Part shown: one piece after another, positions 8,698-17,166 of the stretch | Layout of the letters: every line of letters begins with the position of its first letter | How positions within the stretch are numbered: position 1 is the stretch's first letter | Source of the DNA: Granulicella pectinivorans | Lineage (GTDB): Bacteria; Acidobacteriota; Terriglobia; Terriglobales; Acidobacteriaceae | Direction of reading: 5' to 3' | NCBI RefSeq assembly: GCF_900114625.1 | Contig: NZ_FOZL01000002.1 | Span: 496,001 to 560,000 of the forward strand | DNA length: 64,000 nucleotides | Translations under genes and position numbers: made by a program | The notes under the pieces: model-generated | The model's input: the letters and a program-made list of their open reading frames with translations, nothing else | Told to the model about the DNA's origin: nothing | Databases searched by the model: none

Positions 8698-9797
8698 TGA
8701 CCTCGACCATCGCCATCGCCGACACCAGCCAGCAGGAGACGCCAGCCCCGATAGGCCCGCGCCTCCTCGCCGTACTGCCCGGCATGGCGTTGCTCTTCGG
8801 CATCGGTTTACTCGGCAAGGCGCTCGAATCCCTCCAGACTTACCTCCACACCCGCTACCATCTGCCCGTTCCCCACATCGAGTACGTCCTCTGGGCCATC
8901 GTCCTCGGCCTCATTATCTCCAACACCATCGGCGTCCGCCCGCTCTTCAGCCCCGGCGTCGCCACCTATGAGCTCTGGCTCAAGCTCGGCATCGTCCTCG
9001 TCGGCGCCAAGTTCCTCATGCAGGACGTCCTGAAGCTCGGCTCGCTCTCCCTGTATCTCGTCGCGATCGAACTGACCCTCTCGCTCTCCGTCATGCATCT
9101 GCTGGGACGCCTCTTCAAGCTTCCCCCCAAGCTCACGAGCCTGCTCGCCATCGGCTCCAGCATCTGCGGCGTCACCGCCATCATGGCCGCGCAAGGGGCC
9201 ATCGATCCCGAGGAAGAGGACACCTCCACCGCCATCGCGGCCATCTTGACGCTCGGCGCGATCGCCCTCTTCACCTTCCCTGCCATCGGCCACCTGCTGC
9301 ACATGGGCCAGCAGGCCTACGGCATGTGGGCCGGCCTCGCAGTCGACAATACCGCCGAAGCCACCGTCACCGGAGCCCTCTACGGCGACGAAGCAGGCCG
9401 CTTCGCCGTCCTCGCCAAGACCGCACGCTCCGCCTTCATCGGCTTCGTTGTGCTCGCCTACGCCATTTACTGGTCCAGCCGCGGGCAGGCCGCGGTCGTC
9501 GAGCACAAAGGTCTCTTCCTCTGGCAGAAGTTCCCAAAGTTCATCCTGGGTTTCCTCGCCATCTCCGTTCTGGCGACCGCAGGCTTCTTCTCCAAGGGCC
9601 AGCTCGTCAGCCTTTCCAACCTCTCCAAGTGGTCCTTCCTCCCAGCCTTTGCGGGAGTTGGACTGCGCACCAACCTCCGCGACCTCGTCGGGCAGGGCTG
9701 GCGTCCTCTCGTCGTCGGCATCCTTGGCGAGATCTTTATCGCGCTGATCACCCTCGGCCTTGTCTACTGGAGCTATTCCCACGGAGTGCCGCGATGA
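8697..9797 (+). CDS. YeiH/UPF0324-family transporter ('putative sulfate exporter')
   Basis: A 366-residue polytopic inner-membrane protein with about ten hydrophobic segments. Family-like motifs are GSSICGVTAIMAAQGAI near residue 155, the acidic DPEEEDTSTAIAAI segment, GMWAGLAVDNTAEATVTG, and LPAFAGVGLRTNLRDL near the C-terminus. The start at 8697 is chosen because it overlaps the stop of the 41-aa gene (TAATG) and begins a plausible cytoplasmic tail; the open frame further upstream runs into the leader. Members are often annotated as sulfate exporters on slender evidence. The Cys-codon attenuator ahead of it points to a sulfur solute but leaves direction open. Confidence 0.85.
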   Translation: MTSTIAIADTSQQETPAPIGPRLLAVLPGMALLFGIGLLGKALESLQTYLHTRYHLPVPHIEYVLWAIVLGLIISNTIGVRPLFSPGVATYELWLKLGIVLVGAKFLMQDVLKLGSLSLYLVAIELTLSLSVMHLLGRLFKLPPKLTSLLAIGSSICGVTAIMAAQGAIDPEEEDTSTAIAAILTLGAIALFTFPAIGHLLHMGQQAYGMWAGLAVDNTAEATVTGALYGDEAGRFAVLAKTARSAFIGFVVLAYAIYWSSRGQAAVVEHKGLFLWQKFPKFILGFLAISVLATAGFFSKGQLVSLSNLSKWSFLPAFAGVGLRTNLRDLVGQGWRPLVVGILGEIFIALITLGLVYWSYSHGVPR

Positions 9798-9937
9798 CGA
9801 CTCTCTATTTTTCAGCCCTTGTCGTTACATACCTTGTAAACGCCGCCTATTTCGGAACGAAACTCGTCACCTCCGCCAACCGGGAAGGTAGCCGCAAGAA
9901 CATTGCCGGCGCCCCGGATGACCGCTGTTGTCGCTAA
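9794..9937 (+). CDS. Small hydrophobic peptide (47 aa) following the transporter
   Basis: The ATG overlaps the stop of the transporter gene (ATGA), suggesting coupled translation. The N-terminal half is hydrophobic (YFSALVVTYLVNAAYF), the C-terminal half polar with two adjacent cysteines near the end (DDRCCR). No family is recognised. The overlap and hydrophobic N-terminus are the main reasons to believe it. It ends 54 nt before the receptor start, so all four genes may share a transcript. Confidence 0.5.
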   Translation: MTTLYFSALVVTYLVNAAYFGTKLVTSANREGSRKNIAGAPDDRCCR

Positions 9938-9991
9938 AAATACCTCCCCCCCTAAAAATTGACCGATTTGCCGCCTTCCCAGGGAGCCGCC

Positions 9992-12900
9992 ATGAGCGCT
10001 CCGGGAGGCCCTGCCCTTTTTGCACCTGGAGAGATGACTGTGGAGACCACGTACGCCCGCACCACCCCGCTCGTAACTCGCACCACCCTGCACACACGCG
10101 ATCTTCGCGGACCCGGACGGCCTCTGCCCATCGTCTACCGGATCCTCGCCGGGCTCTTCGCCCTCATCCTCACCCTGGCCGGACACGCCCAGGTCGTCGG
10201 CGGCACCATCTCCGGCACCATCTCCGACCGCACCGGAGCCGCGCTCCCCAACGTCTCCGTCCTCGTCCACAACGACGAGACCGGGAACGAGCGCCACCTC
10301 ACCACCGGCCCCGACGGCCGCTACGCCGCCCCCTCCATTCCCGTCGGCGTCTACACCGTCACCGCGACCGCCAAAGGCTTTGAGTCCCAGCACCGCACCG
10401 GCATCGAGCTCACCGTCGGCCAGAGCGAGTCCATCGACCTCTCCCTCGGCGTCACCGGAGCCTCCGTCGCCATCACCGTCACCGACTCCGCCCCCGTCGT
10501 CAACACCTCCACCGAGCAGACCTCTGGTCTCGTTGACGAGCGCCAGATCAAGGAGCTCCCCCTCAACGGCCGCAGCTACGACCAGCTCATGACCCTCAAC
10601 CCCGCCACGGTCAACTACACCGCCCAGCGCAGCGGGTCGATCGGCACATCCAACTCGTCCGTCGGCAATATGTTTTCCATCTCTGGCCGCCGTCCTCAGG
10701 ACAATCTCTACCTCCTCAACGGCATCGAGTACACCGGAGCGTCGCTCATCAACGTCACCCCCGGCGGCACCAGCGGCCAGCTCCTCGGCGTCGACGCCGT
10801 CCGCGAATTCAACGTCGTCTCCGACACCTACTCCTCCTCTTACGGCAAGCGCCAGGGCGCACAAGTCTCCATCGTCACCGCCGGCGGCACCAATGCCCTC
10901 CACGGCTCGGCCTATGAGTTCCTTCGCAACTCCTTCTTCGACGCGCGTAATTTCTTCGATCAGGCCCGCATCCCCAACTTCCAGCGCAACAACTTCGGCG
11001 GCTCCCTCGGCGGCCCCATCAAGAAGAACAAGTTCTTCCTCTTCGCCAACTACGAGTCCTACCGTCAGAACCTCGGCATCACCGACGTTACCCTCGTCCC
11101 CGACGCCGCCGCCCGCCAGGGCTTCCTCCCCAACGCCAAGACCGGTGTCCTCCAGAACGTGGGCATCGCCCCTGGCGTAGCGCCTCTGTTGAACCTTTGG
11201 CCGGTCGCCAACGGACCCGAGCTCACCGATCCAACCACCGGCTTCAACACCGGCATCGCCAAGGCCTTCTCCAGCCCCACCCAGCACATCCGCGAAGACT
11301 TCGGCACCACCCGCTTCGACGCCAATCTCACCGCCAACGATCTTCTCTTCGCCGTTTACACCATCGACGACTCCGTCGCCCATACCCCCACCCAGAACCC
11401 CCTCTCGCTCATCGACGAGACCTTGCGGGAACAAGTCCTGAGCATTCAGGAGCAGCATGTCTTCTCCCCGCGCCTCCTGAACACCGCCCGCGTCGGCTTC
11501 TCCCGCGCCAATTTTTATTTCCTCGGCAGCACGCCCGTCGTCACTCCTGGCTTCGTCAGCGGCAAGCCCGTCGGAGCCATTGTCATCGCAGGCTCCACGG
11601 CCTCGAACGGCTCCTCACAGATCACCGGAGCAGGCGGCAACGTCGGCTCCAACAACGGCACCGTCCGCAACCTCTTCACCTTCGACGACCACATCTTCTA
11701 CACCATCGGACGCCACCAGATCGAGGCCGGTGGCTGGATCCAGCGCCTCCAGTCCAACGACAACCTCGCCCAGAACCAGTACGGCCAGGCCTCCTTCGCC
11801 TCCCTCACCACCTTCCTGCAGGGCACCGTCAAAACCTTCACCATCGTCCCCAACCCCACCGAACTCGGCTGGCGCTCCTACATGGGAGCCGCCTACCTCG
11901 AAGACACCATCAAGTTCGGCCAGAAGGTCGAGGTCCGCGCCGGCATCCGCTTTGAATCCACCAACGGCTTCAACGAGTCGCAGGGCCGCGCCGGCATCTA
12001 TGGCTTCACCAACGGCATCATCAACACCAACCCCACCGTCGGCAGCTCCGGCCTCACCGACAATCACGCAAAGTTCCTCCCCGAACCCCGCGTCGGCGTC
12101 TCGTATAGCCCCTTCGCCTCCGGCAAGACGGCTATCCGGGCCGGTGTGGGCCTGCACCGCTCGCTGCTCGACAACCTTGACTACCGCTTCGACCAGGCCG
12201 CCCCCTTCAACACCACGCTCTCCTACGCCAACGTCGCCATCGCCAACCCCACCGGCGGTGCTGCAGGCCTCATCTCTCCGTCGAACGTCCAGCCCGACAT
12301 CGACACGCCTGCGGTCCTCTCCTACTCGCTCAAGGTCGAGCAGCAGATCGCCCCCAACACCACCCTCACCGTCGGCTTCATCGGCTCGCACGGCTTCCAC
12401 CAGATCCTCTCCGAAGACCAGAACGAGCCAGCCTTCACCACCCTCTCCAACGGAACCATCTACTACCCGACGATCGTCAAGGCAAACCCCCTCGTGGCCA
12501 ACACCACCTCCTGGGTCTCCGGCGGCATCTCGAACTACAACGGCCTGGAGCTCGACCTCCGCCGCAGCTTCTCTCACGGCATCCAGCTCCGCACCAACTA
12601 CACCTTCTCGAAGAATCTCGACAACGGCTCTGCATGGAACACCAGCGTCTCCGCCAACACCCCCGCCTTCGTCTCCGTCCCGCAGCGCCCTGAGCTCGAC
12701 TACGGCCCCGCCGCCACCGACGTCCGTCACATCTTCACCCTCAACGGCTCCTATGAGCTCCCGGTAGGCCACAACAAGCTCTTCCTCGCCAACCTGAACG
12801 CTCCCACCGAAAAGCTCATCTCCGGCTGGAGCCTCAGCACCATCGCCAACCTCCAGACCGGCTTTCCCTTCACTCCGCAACTTGGCTACAACCCCACCGG

Positions 12901-13336
12901 CTCCGGAGACACCCGTAATCCCGTCCGCCCCGACATCAACCCTAACTTCTCCGGCCCCATCATCAAGGGCGGCACCACCACCCAGCGCGCCACCCAGTTC
13001 TTCAATCCCGCCGCCTTCCTGGCGCCTGCCTACGGCACCGTCGGAAATCTTGGCCGCGACACCCTCACCGGCCCCGGTTTCGCCGACTGGGACCTCTCCT
13101 TGTTGAAGAGCACGCAGATCACCGAGAGAACCCGCCTCCAGTTCCGTGCCGAGTTCTTCAACATCCTCAACCACACCAGTCTGCTGACACCCAACGCGGT
13201 CATCTACTCGTCCGGCCCCACGCAAGGCGCATCATCAGCCCAGCTCGCCGCCGCCGTGGCCAGCCCCACAGCCGGAGTCGTGACCTCCGCAGCCACCTCT
13301 CGCCAGATCCAGCTAGGAGCCAAGATCCTCTTCTAG
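9992..13336 (+). CDS. TonB-dependent receptor, Oar-like, downstream of YeiH cluster
   Basis: A 1114-residue outer-membrane protein. The N-terminus has an unusually long polar stretch of about 45 residues before the hydrophobic signal segment (ILAGLFALILTLAGHAQ). A carboxypeptidase-regulatory domain follows (GTISDRTGAALPNVSVLV... GRYAAPSIPVGVYTV), then the plug motif LPLNGRSYDQLMTLNPATV and a beta-barrel ending QLGAKILF. ATG 9992 is preferred because AGGGAG lies 5 nt upstream; ATG 10034 is an alternative that shortens the odd N-terminus. Its position after the transporter suggests uptake of a sulfur-containing or related substrate (inference). Confidence 0.88.
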   Translation: MSAPGGPALFAPGEMTVETTYARTTPLVTRTTLHTRDLRGPGRPLPIVYRILAGLFALILTLAGHAQVVGGTISGTISDRTGAALPNVSVLVHNDETGNERHLTTGPDGRYAAPSIPVGVYTVTATAKGFESQHRTGIELTVGQSESIDLSLGVTGASVAITVTDSAPVVNTSTEQTSGLVDERQIKELPLNGRSYDQLMTLNPATVNYTAQRSGSIGTSNSSVGNMFSISGRRPQDNLYLLNGIEYTGASLINVTPGGTSGQLLGVDAVREFNVVSDTYSSSYGKRQGAQVSIVTAGGTNALHGSAYEFLRNSFFDARNFFDQARIPNFQRNNFGGSLGGPIKKNKFFLFANYESYRQNLGITDVTLVPDAAARQGFLPNAKTGVLQNVGIAPGVAPLLNLWPVANGPELTDPTTGFNTGIAKAFSSPTQHIREDFGTTRFDANLTANDLLFAVYTIDDSVAHTPTQNPLSLIDETLREQVLSIQEQHVFSPRLLNTARVGFSRANFYFLGSTPVVTPGFVSGKPVGAIVIAGSTASNGSSQITGAGGNVGSNNGTVRNLFTFDDHIFYTIGRHQIEAGGWIQRLQSNDNLAQNQYGQASFASLTTFLQGTVKTFTIVPNPTELGWRSYMGAAYLEDTIKFGQKVEVRAGIRFESTNGFNESQGRAGIYGFTNGIINTNPTVGSSGLTDNHAKFLPEPRVGVSYSPFASGKTAIRAGVGLHRSLLDNLDYRFDQAAPFNTTLSYANVAIANPTGGAAGLISPSNVQPDIDTPAVLSYSLKVEQQIAPNTTLTVGFIGSHGFHQILSEDQNEPAFTTLSNGTIYYPTIVKANPLVANTTSWVSGGISNYNGLELDLRRSFSHGIQLRTNYTFSKNLDNGSAWNTSVSANTPAFVSVPQRPELDYGPAATDVRHIFTLNGSYELPVGHNKLFLANLNAPTEKLISGWSLSTIANLQTGFPFTPQLGYNPTGSGDTRNPVRPDINPNFSGPIIKGGTTTQRATQFFNPAAFLAPAYGTVGNLGRDTLTGPGFADWDLSLLKSTQITERTRLQFRAEFFNILNHTSLLTPNAVIYSSGPTQGASSAQLAAAVASPTAGVVTSAATSRQIQLGAKILF

Positions 13337-13356
13337 CCACCCACGTTCCTCAACGT

Positions 13357-13388
13357 CCGGGACGGAGAAATCCGTCTCGGTTTTTTTT
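13357..13388 (+). terminator. Intrinsic terminator after the second TonB receptor
   Basis: A 9-bp stem (13357-13365 with 13372-13380, one G-U) is followed by eight T residues. It ends the plus-strand transcript that begins near 8368. Confidence 0.85.
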
Positions 13389-13413
13389 GCTCACCGCCAC
13401 GTAAACTCAACTC

Positions 13414-14256
13414 ATGGAAGAAGCCCAACCCTCCAGGACAGCTCTCCGTGTGGCCCTCCGCAGAGCCGCCCACCAGATCGTCGACCGTCCCCTCATCTTC
13501 GAAGACCCGCTCGCCGTCCTCATCCTCGGTCCCGAGTACCGCGAAGAGCTACGCCGCACCCCAGACAAGGAGCGCCGCCCCTTCTCCGCCGCCCTCCGCG
13601 CCTTCCTCGTAGCCCGCAGCCGCTACGCCGAAGAGCAACTCGCCACGGCCTACGCACATGGAGTCCGCCAGTACTGCCTCCTCGGAGCCGGCCTCGACAC
13701 CTTCGCCTACCGCAACCGTTACGAGGGCCTCCAGGTCTTCGAAGTCGACCACCCCAGTACCCAGGCCTGGAAGCACGAGATGCTCACCCGCGCCCAAATC
13801 GCCATCCCCTTCTCCGTCCGGCACATCCCCGTCGACTTCGAGACTCAGTCCCTCCCCCCCCAGCTAGCCGACGCCGGCTTCGACTTCACCCAGCCCGCCT
13901 TCTTCGCCTGGCTGGGCGTCGTCCCCTACCTTACCCTCGAAGCCTTCCGAACCACCCTCAGCCTCATCGCGAACATGCCCGAGGGCTCCGGCGTGACCTT
14001 CGACTACAGCCTCCCCCGCCATGCCCTCCCGGTCCTCGAGCAGCTCGCCCACGACTCCCTCGCCTCACGCGTCGCCCAGGCCGGAGAGCCCTTCCGTCTC
14101 TTCTTCACCCCCGGAGAGGTCCGCGCCGAGCTAGCCGTCTTCTCCTACATCGAAGACCTCGACACCAAAGCCATCGCCGCTCGCTTCTTCACCGAACGCA
14201 CCGACGGCCTCACCCTGAAAGGGTCCGCCGCACACCTCCTCACCGCCTGGAGATAG
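13414..14256 (+). CDS. Class I SAM-dependent methyltransferase, TIGR00027 / leucine carboxyl methyltransferase-like
   Basis: A 280-residue protein matching the PF04072-type methyltransferases common in actinobacteria and acidobacteria. Visible blocks are FEDPLAVLILG near residue 30, ARSRYAEEQLATAYAHGVRQYCLLGAG beginning near residue 68 with SAM motif I (GAGLDTFAYR), FEVDHPSTQAWK with the acidic residue expected to hold the ribose, and a C-terminal beta strand region (LKGSAAHLL). Most homologues have unknown acceptors, often O-methylation in secondary metabolism. It begins just after a strong terminator, so it should have its own promoter, which I cannot identify. Confidence 0.8.
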   Translation: MEEAQPSRTALRVALRRAAHQIVDRPLIFEDPLAVLILGPEYREELRRTPDKERRPFSAALRAFLVARSRYAEEQLATAYAHGVRQYCLLGAGLDTFAYRNRYEGLQVFEVDHPSTQAWKHEMLTRAQIAIPFSVRHIPVDFETQSLPPQLADAGFDFTQPAFFAWLGVVPYLTLEAFRTTLSLIANMPEGSGVTFDYSLPRHALPVLEQLAHDSLASRVAQAGEPFRLFFTPGEVRAELAVFSYIEDLDTKAIAARFFTERTDGLTLKGSAAHLLTAWR

Positions 14257-14511
14257 GCCCACTCACCCTTGCAAAAATAATCTGCTCAAAAACACCAGCA
14301 AAATTGGATATCAAGCCCAAAAACCGCCTAAACCCTTGAAAAAAAGCTGGATAGCCGTGAGCGATGAGTTCTCGCCAAAAGCCGATAATAGAAGCATCAC
14401 CCAAAGCTCTGAATTCCCTCCTGCGCATCTGCGACAGGACAAAGAAACAAGTCCAGGCTTAACCCTTTATTCCGCCGTACTTTAGGTCTAAAAGCGGGGG
14501 TGGGGGATACC

Positions 14512-15984
14512 CTAAGCCCGAGCAAAATCGATAAACGCATGCGCTGGATCTGTATGCACCAACTTCACCGAAACCGTATCCCCCACATCCAGACCGGCAT
14601 CCCCCTGCGTAATGCGTCCCTCCACCGGAGGATCGAAGACCCGCACATACGTACCCTTCGGACTCGCCCCCGTCACCACCCCGCGGAACGTCTTCCCAAT
14701 CGAAGGGGTTAACGCCACCGCCGCAACCCGTTTGATCATCGCCCGCTCCACCTTGCGAGCCGCACCCTCGCGCTCCAGGCAATGCCCCGCAATCGCCGTG
14801 AGCTCCTCATCCGAATACGGCGGCTCGGCACCCTCCAGCCATGCCTTCACAATCCTCTGGTTCACCAGATCCGGAAACCGCCGGTTCGGAGCCGTCGAGT
14901 GCGCGTAGTCCTGCGCCGCCAGCCCAAAATGCCCCTGCTCCGCATCCCCCGGCGCGACCACGCCCTTCGCCAGCACATACTGCCCTGGCCCCATCAGCTT
15001 GATAATCGAAAGCGCCAGATCCGGATAGTGATCCGGATCTGCCTCCCTCTTTGCACATAAAAACTCACTCAACGCCTTCGAGTCCGGCACCGGAGGCAGC
15101 TCCGTCCCCTCCCGCCGCACGACCTCCACAATCCTCTCCCACCGGGCCGGCACCTGCACCACCCGCCGGATACACGACCGCCCCGCCGCCCGCAGCGTGG
15201 TGGCCATCGTCTCATTCGCTGCAATCATCAACTCTTCAATCAGATCCATCGCCCGGTTATGCGTGCTCGTCCGCAACCCATGCACCGTCCCGTCAATCAC
15301 AATCGGATCCGCCTCCGACCGGTTGAACTCCAGTGCGCCAGCCGCCAGCCGAGCCGCATGCAGCGCGCGCGCGGCCTCATCCTGCAGCTTCAACTGCTCC
15401 TGCAACGCGGCGCTCGCGGCGACCTTCTCATCTGCCTCGGCCGTGCCCTCCAGCCACGGCCCCACCCGGCTGTAAGCAAGCTGCGCCTTGTTCTCCACCC
15501 GTGCCAGCGAGATCCCCGACTTCACCCGACGCCCATCCGGCGTCACCGTAAACTCCAGCACATGCGCCAGCCGCTCCTGCCCCTCGTTCAGGCTGGTCAG
15601 GTCGGTGGAAAGCTCCAGTGGAATCATGGGAAAGTTATGCACCGCCGTATACACGGTCAAAGTCTGGTCCGCCGCATGCAGATCGATTGGCGTGCCCCTC
15701 TCCACCCGAGAGGCCACATCCGCAATCCCCACCAGCACCCGAATCCCATCTGCAGTCCGTTCCGCCCACTCAATCTGGTCCAGATCCCGCGACGTGTCGT
15801 TGTCGATCGAAGACCACAGCAGCCCGCGCAGGTCGGTCTCATCGGGCAACCCACCCTCCCGCAACGTGGCAACCTGCGCCTCCACCTCCGGCGCAAACCC
15901 AAGGTGAAAGCCATTCTTGATCATCTCGGCATTGGCCGCATTCTGAAGGCTAAAAGGGGAGGGAGAGTGCGAATCGGACATCAC
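14512..15984 (-). CDS. RNB-domain (RNase II/R family) ribonuclease
   Basis: A 490-residue protein consisting mainly of the RNB exonuclease domain with a short C-terminal S1-like segment (FRGVVTGASPKGTYVRVFDP). The active-site block reads SSIDNDTSRDLDQIEW. Aligned by eye to RNase II (D201, D207, D209, D210), the first three Asp are kept and the fourth is Gln. The arginine block STAPNRRFPDLVNQR is intact. N-terminal cold-shock domains of RNase II/R are absent, so the protein is shorter than the usual 640-800 residues. Expected role: 3'-5' RNA degradation in the cytoplasm, if active. The 255 bases between it and the convergent methyltransferase are AT-richer and appear empty. Confidence 0.8.
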   Translation of the reverse strand: MMSDSHSPSPFSLQNAANAEMIKNGFHLGFAPEVEAQVATLREGGLPDETDLRGLLWSSIDNDTSRDLDQIEWAERTADGIRVLVGIADVASRVERGTPIDLHAADQTLTVYTAVHNFPMIPLELSTDLTSLNEGQERLAHVLEFTVTPDGRRVKSGISLARVENKAQLAYSRVGPWLEGTAEADEKVAASAALQEQLKLQDEAARALHAARLAAGALEFNRSEADPIVIDGTVHGLRTSTHNRAMDLIEELMIAANETMATTLRAAGRSCIRRVVQVPARWERIVEVVRREGTELPPVPDSKALSEFLCAKREADPDHYPDLALSIIKLMGPGQYVLAKGVVAPGDAEQGHFGLAAQDYAHSTAPNRRFPDLVNQRIVKAWLEGAEPPYSDEELTAIAGHCLEREGAARKVERAMIKRVAAVALTPSIGKTFRGVVTGASPKGTYVRVFDPPVEGRITQGDAGLDVGDTVSVKLVHTDPAHAFIDFARA

Positions 15985-16037
15985 CGCAGCTTAACAGAAC
16001 ACGGCTACAAAATGACCTAGCCCAACACATCCCACTT

Positions 16038-17036
16038 TCATGCGGTGAGCGCCGCTCCAGTCAGCCTCTCCCAGTTGCCATGCGCAAACATCTCCCTCTG
16101 CTGCGGAGAGAGAGCGGCTCCTTCCAGGAAGGCCCGTCCCGGCGCGCCCGGCCGATACTGGTACGGGTAGTCCGTAGAAAACAGAATCCGATCGTGCCCC
16201 ACACTCTCAAGCGTGCGTTGCAGGTACGATTGGCTCCACATCCCGCTCGGCGTCACGTAGAGATTCTCCCGCACATACTCCGCGAGCGGCCTCCCCAGCT
16301 TCGTGACACGCGACAGCGCGACCAGGCGTTCCAGGTAAAACAGAACAACCTCGCCCCAGTGACCCAGAATGATCTGCAGCCCGGGATGTTCATCGAAAAT
16401 ACCGGATAGCACAAGCCTCACAAACTGAATCCCCGCTTCGTAGTGCCACCCCAGGCCAAACGTAGCAAAAGCTGTATCCACCAGGTCGCCAAAGCCGGAG
16501 TAGAGAGCCTCCCTCACCGCGCGCTGCGGCATCTGCGGATGAATAAAAACAGGCACACCAAGCCTCGCCGCAGTTGCAAACATCGGTCGAAAATCCGGAT
16601 GATCGAGGTTCTTGTCCCGCGTGCGTCCGCAGAGCATCGTTCCGGAAAGTCCAAGCCGAGTCACACTGCGCTCCAGCTCCATCGCAGCATCGGCCGGCGA
16701 CGCCATTGGCAACACCGCAAAGCCCTGAAACCGCGTCGGATGCTTTGCAATGGTTGCGGCCAGCAGATCGTTGGTCCGCACCGCCAGATCCACGCTCTCT
16801 TCTGGTTCGAGATTGTGCAGCCCCGGTGTGGTCACAGACAGCACCTGAACATCCACCCCACTCTCGTCCATCAGCGCGATCCGGTGTTCTCCCAGGTCGT
16901 CGAGCCGAGTCTCCATCTCGCCCCGGTCAAACCCGCTGGTGCCTTCCTGCCCAATCGAAGACGCCGCCCAGGCAGCACGGATATCCGCGGTAAGAAAATG
17001 CTCTTCGATCGCAATCAGCTTCGTCGTCGTTTCCAT
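16038..17036 (-). CDS. Amidohydrolase-2 family metal enzyme (gamma-resorcylate decarboxylase/ACMSD-like)
   Basis: A 332-residue TIM-barrel hydrolase/decarboxylase. The first strand carries AIEEHF (E11, H13), the pattern of gamma-resorcylate decarboxylases. Further expected metal or catalytic residues are in FIHPQMPQ, ILGHWGE and LFSTDYPYQY. Family members decarboxylate hydroxybenzoates or aminocarboxymuconate semialdehyde, or hydrolyse related rings, with Zn or Mn. Substrate cannot be decided here; there are no catabolic neighbours. It lies between the ribonuclease and sucA on the same strand, without tight spacing to either. Confidence 0.78.
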   Translation of the reverse strand: METTTKLIAIEEHFLTADIRAAWAASSIGQEGTSGFDRGEMETRLDDLGEHRIALMDESGVDVQVLSVTTPGLHNLEPEESVDLAVRTNDLLAATIAKHPTRFQGFAVLPMASPADAAMELERSVTRLGLSGTMLCGRTRDKNLDHPDFRPMFATAARLGVPVFIHPQMPQRAVREALYSGFGDLVDTAFATFGLGWHYEAGIQFVRLVLSGIFDEHPGLQIILGHWGEVVLFYLERLVALSRVTKLGRPLAEYVRENLYVTPSGMWSQSYLQRTLESVGHDRILFSTDYPYQYRPGAPGRAFLEGAALSPQQREMFAHGNWERLTGAALTA

Positions 17037-17166
17037 CTAATCTCCGATGTTCTGCATACCCTCTCCGATGCAGAGCCCAAACAGAATAAAGGGGATAAAA
17101 AGATGAAAGGCGGATCAGCCAGGCCATCGCCCGCGCTGATCCGCCTTTCATCCCTTCGATACTGCT

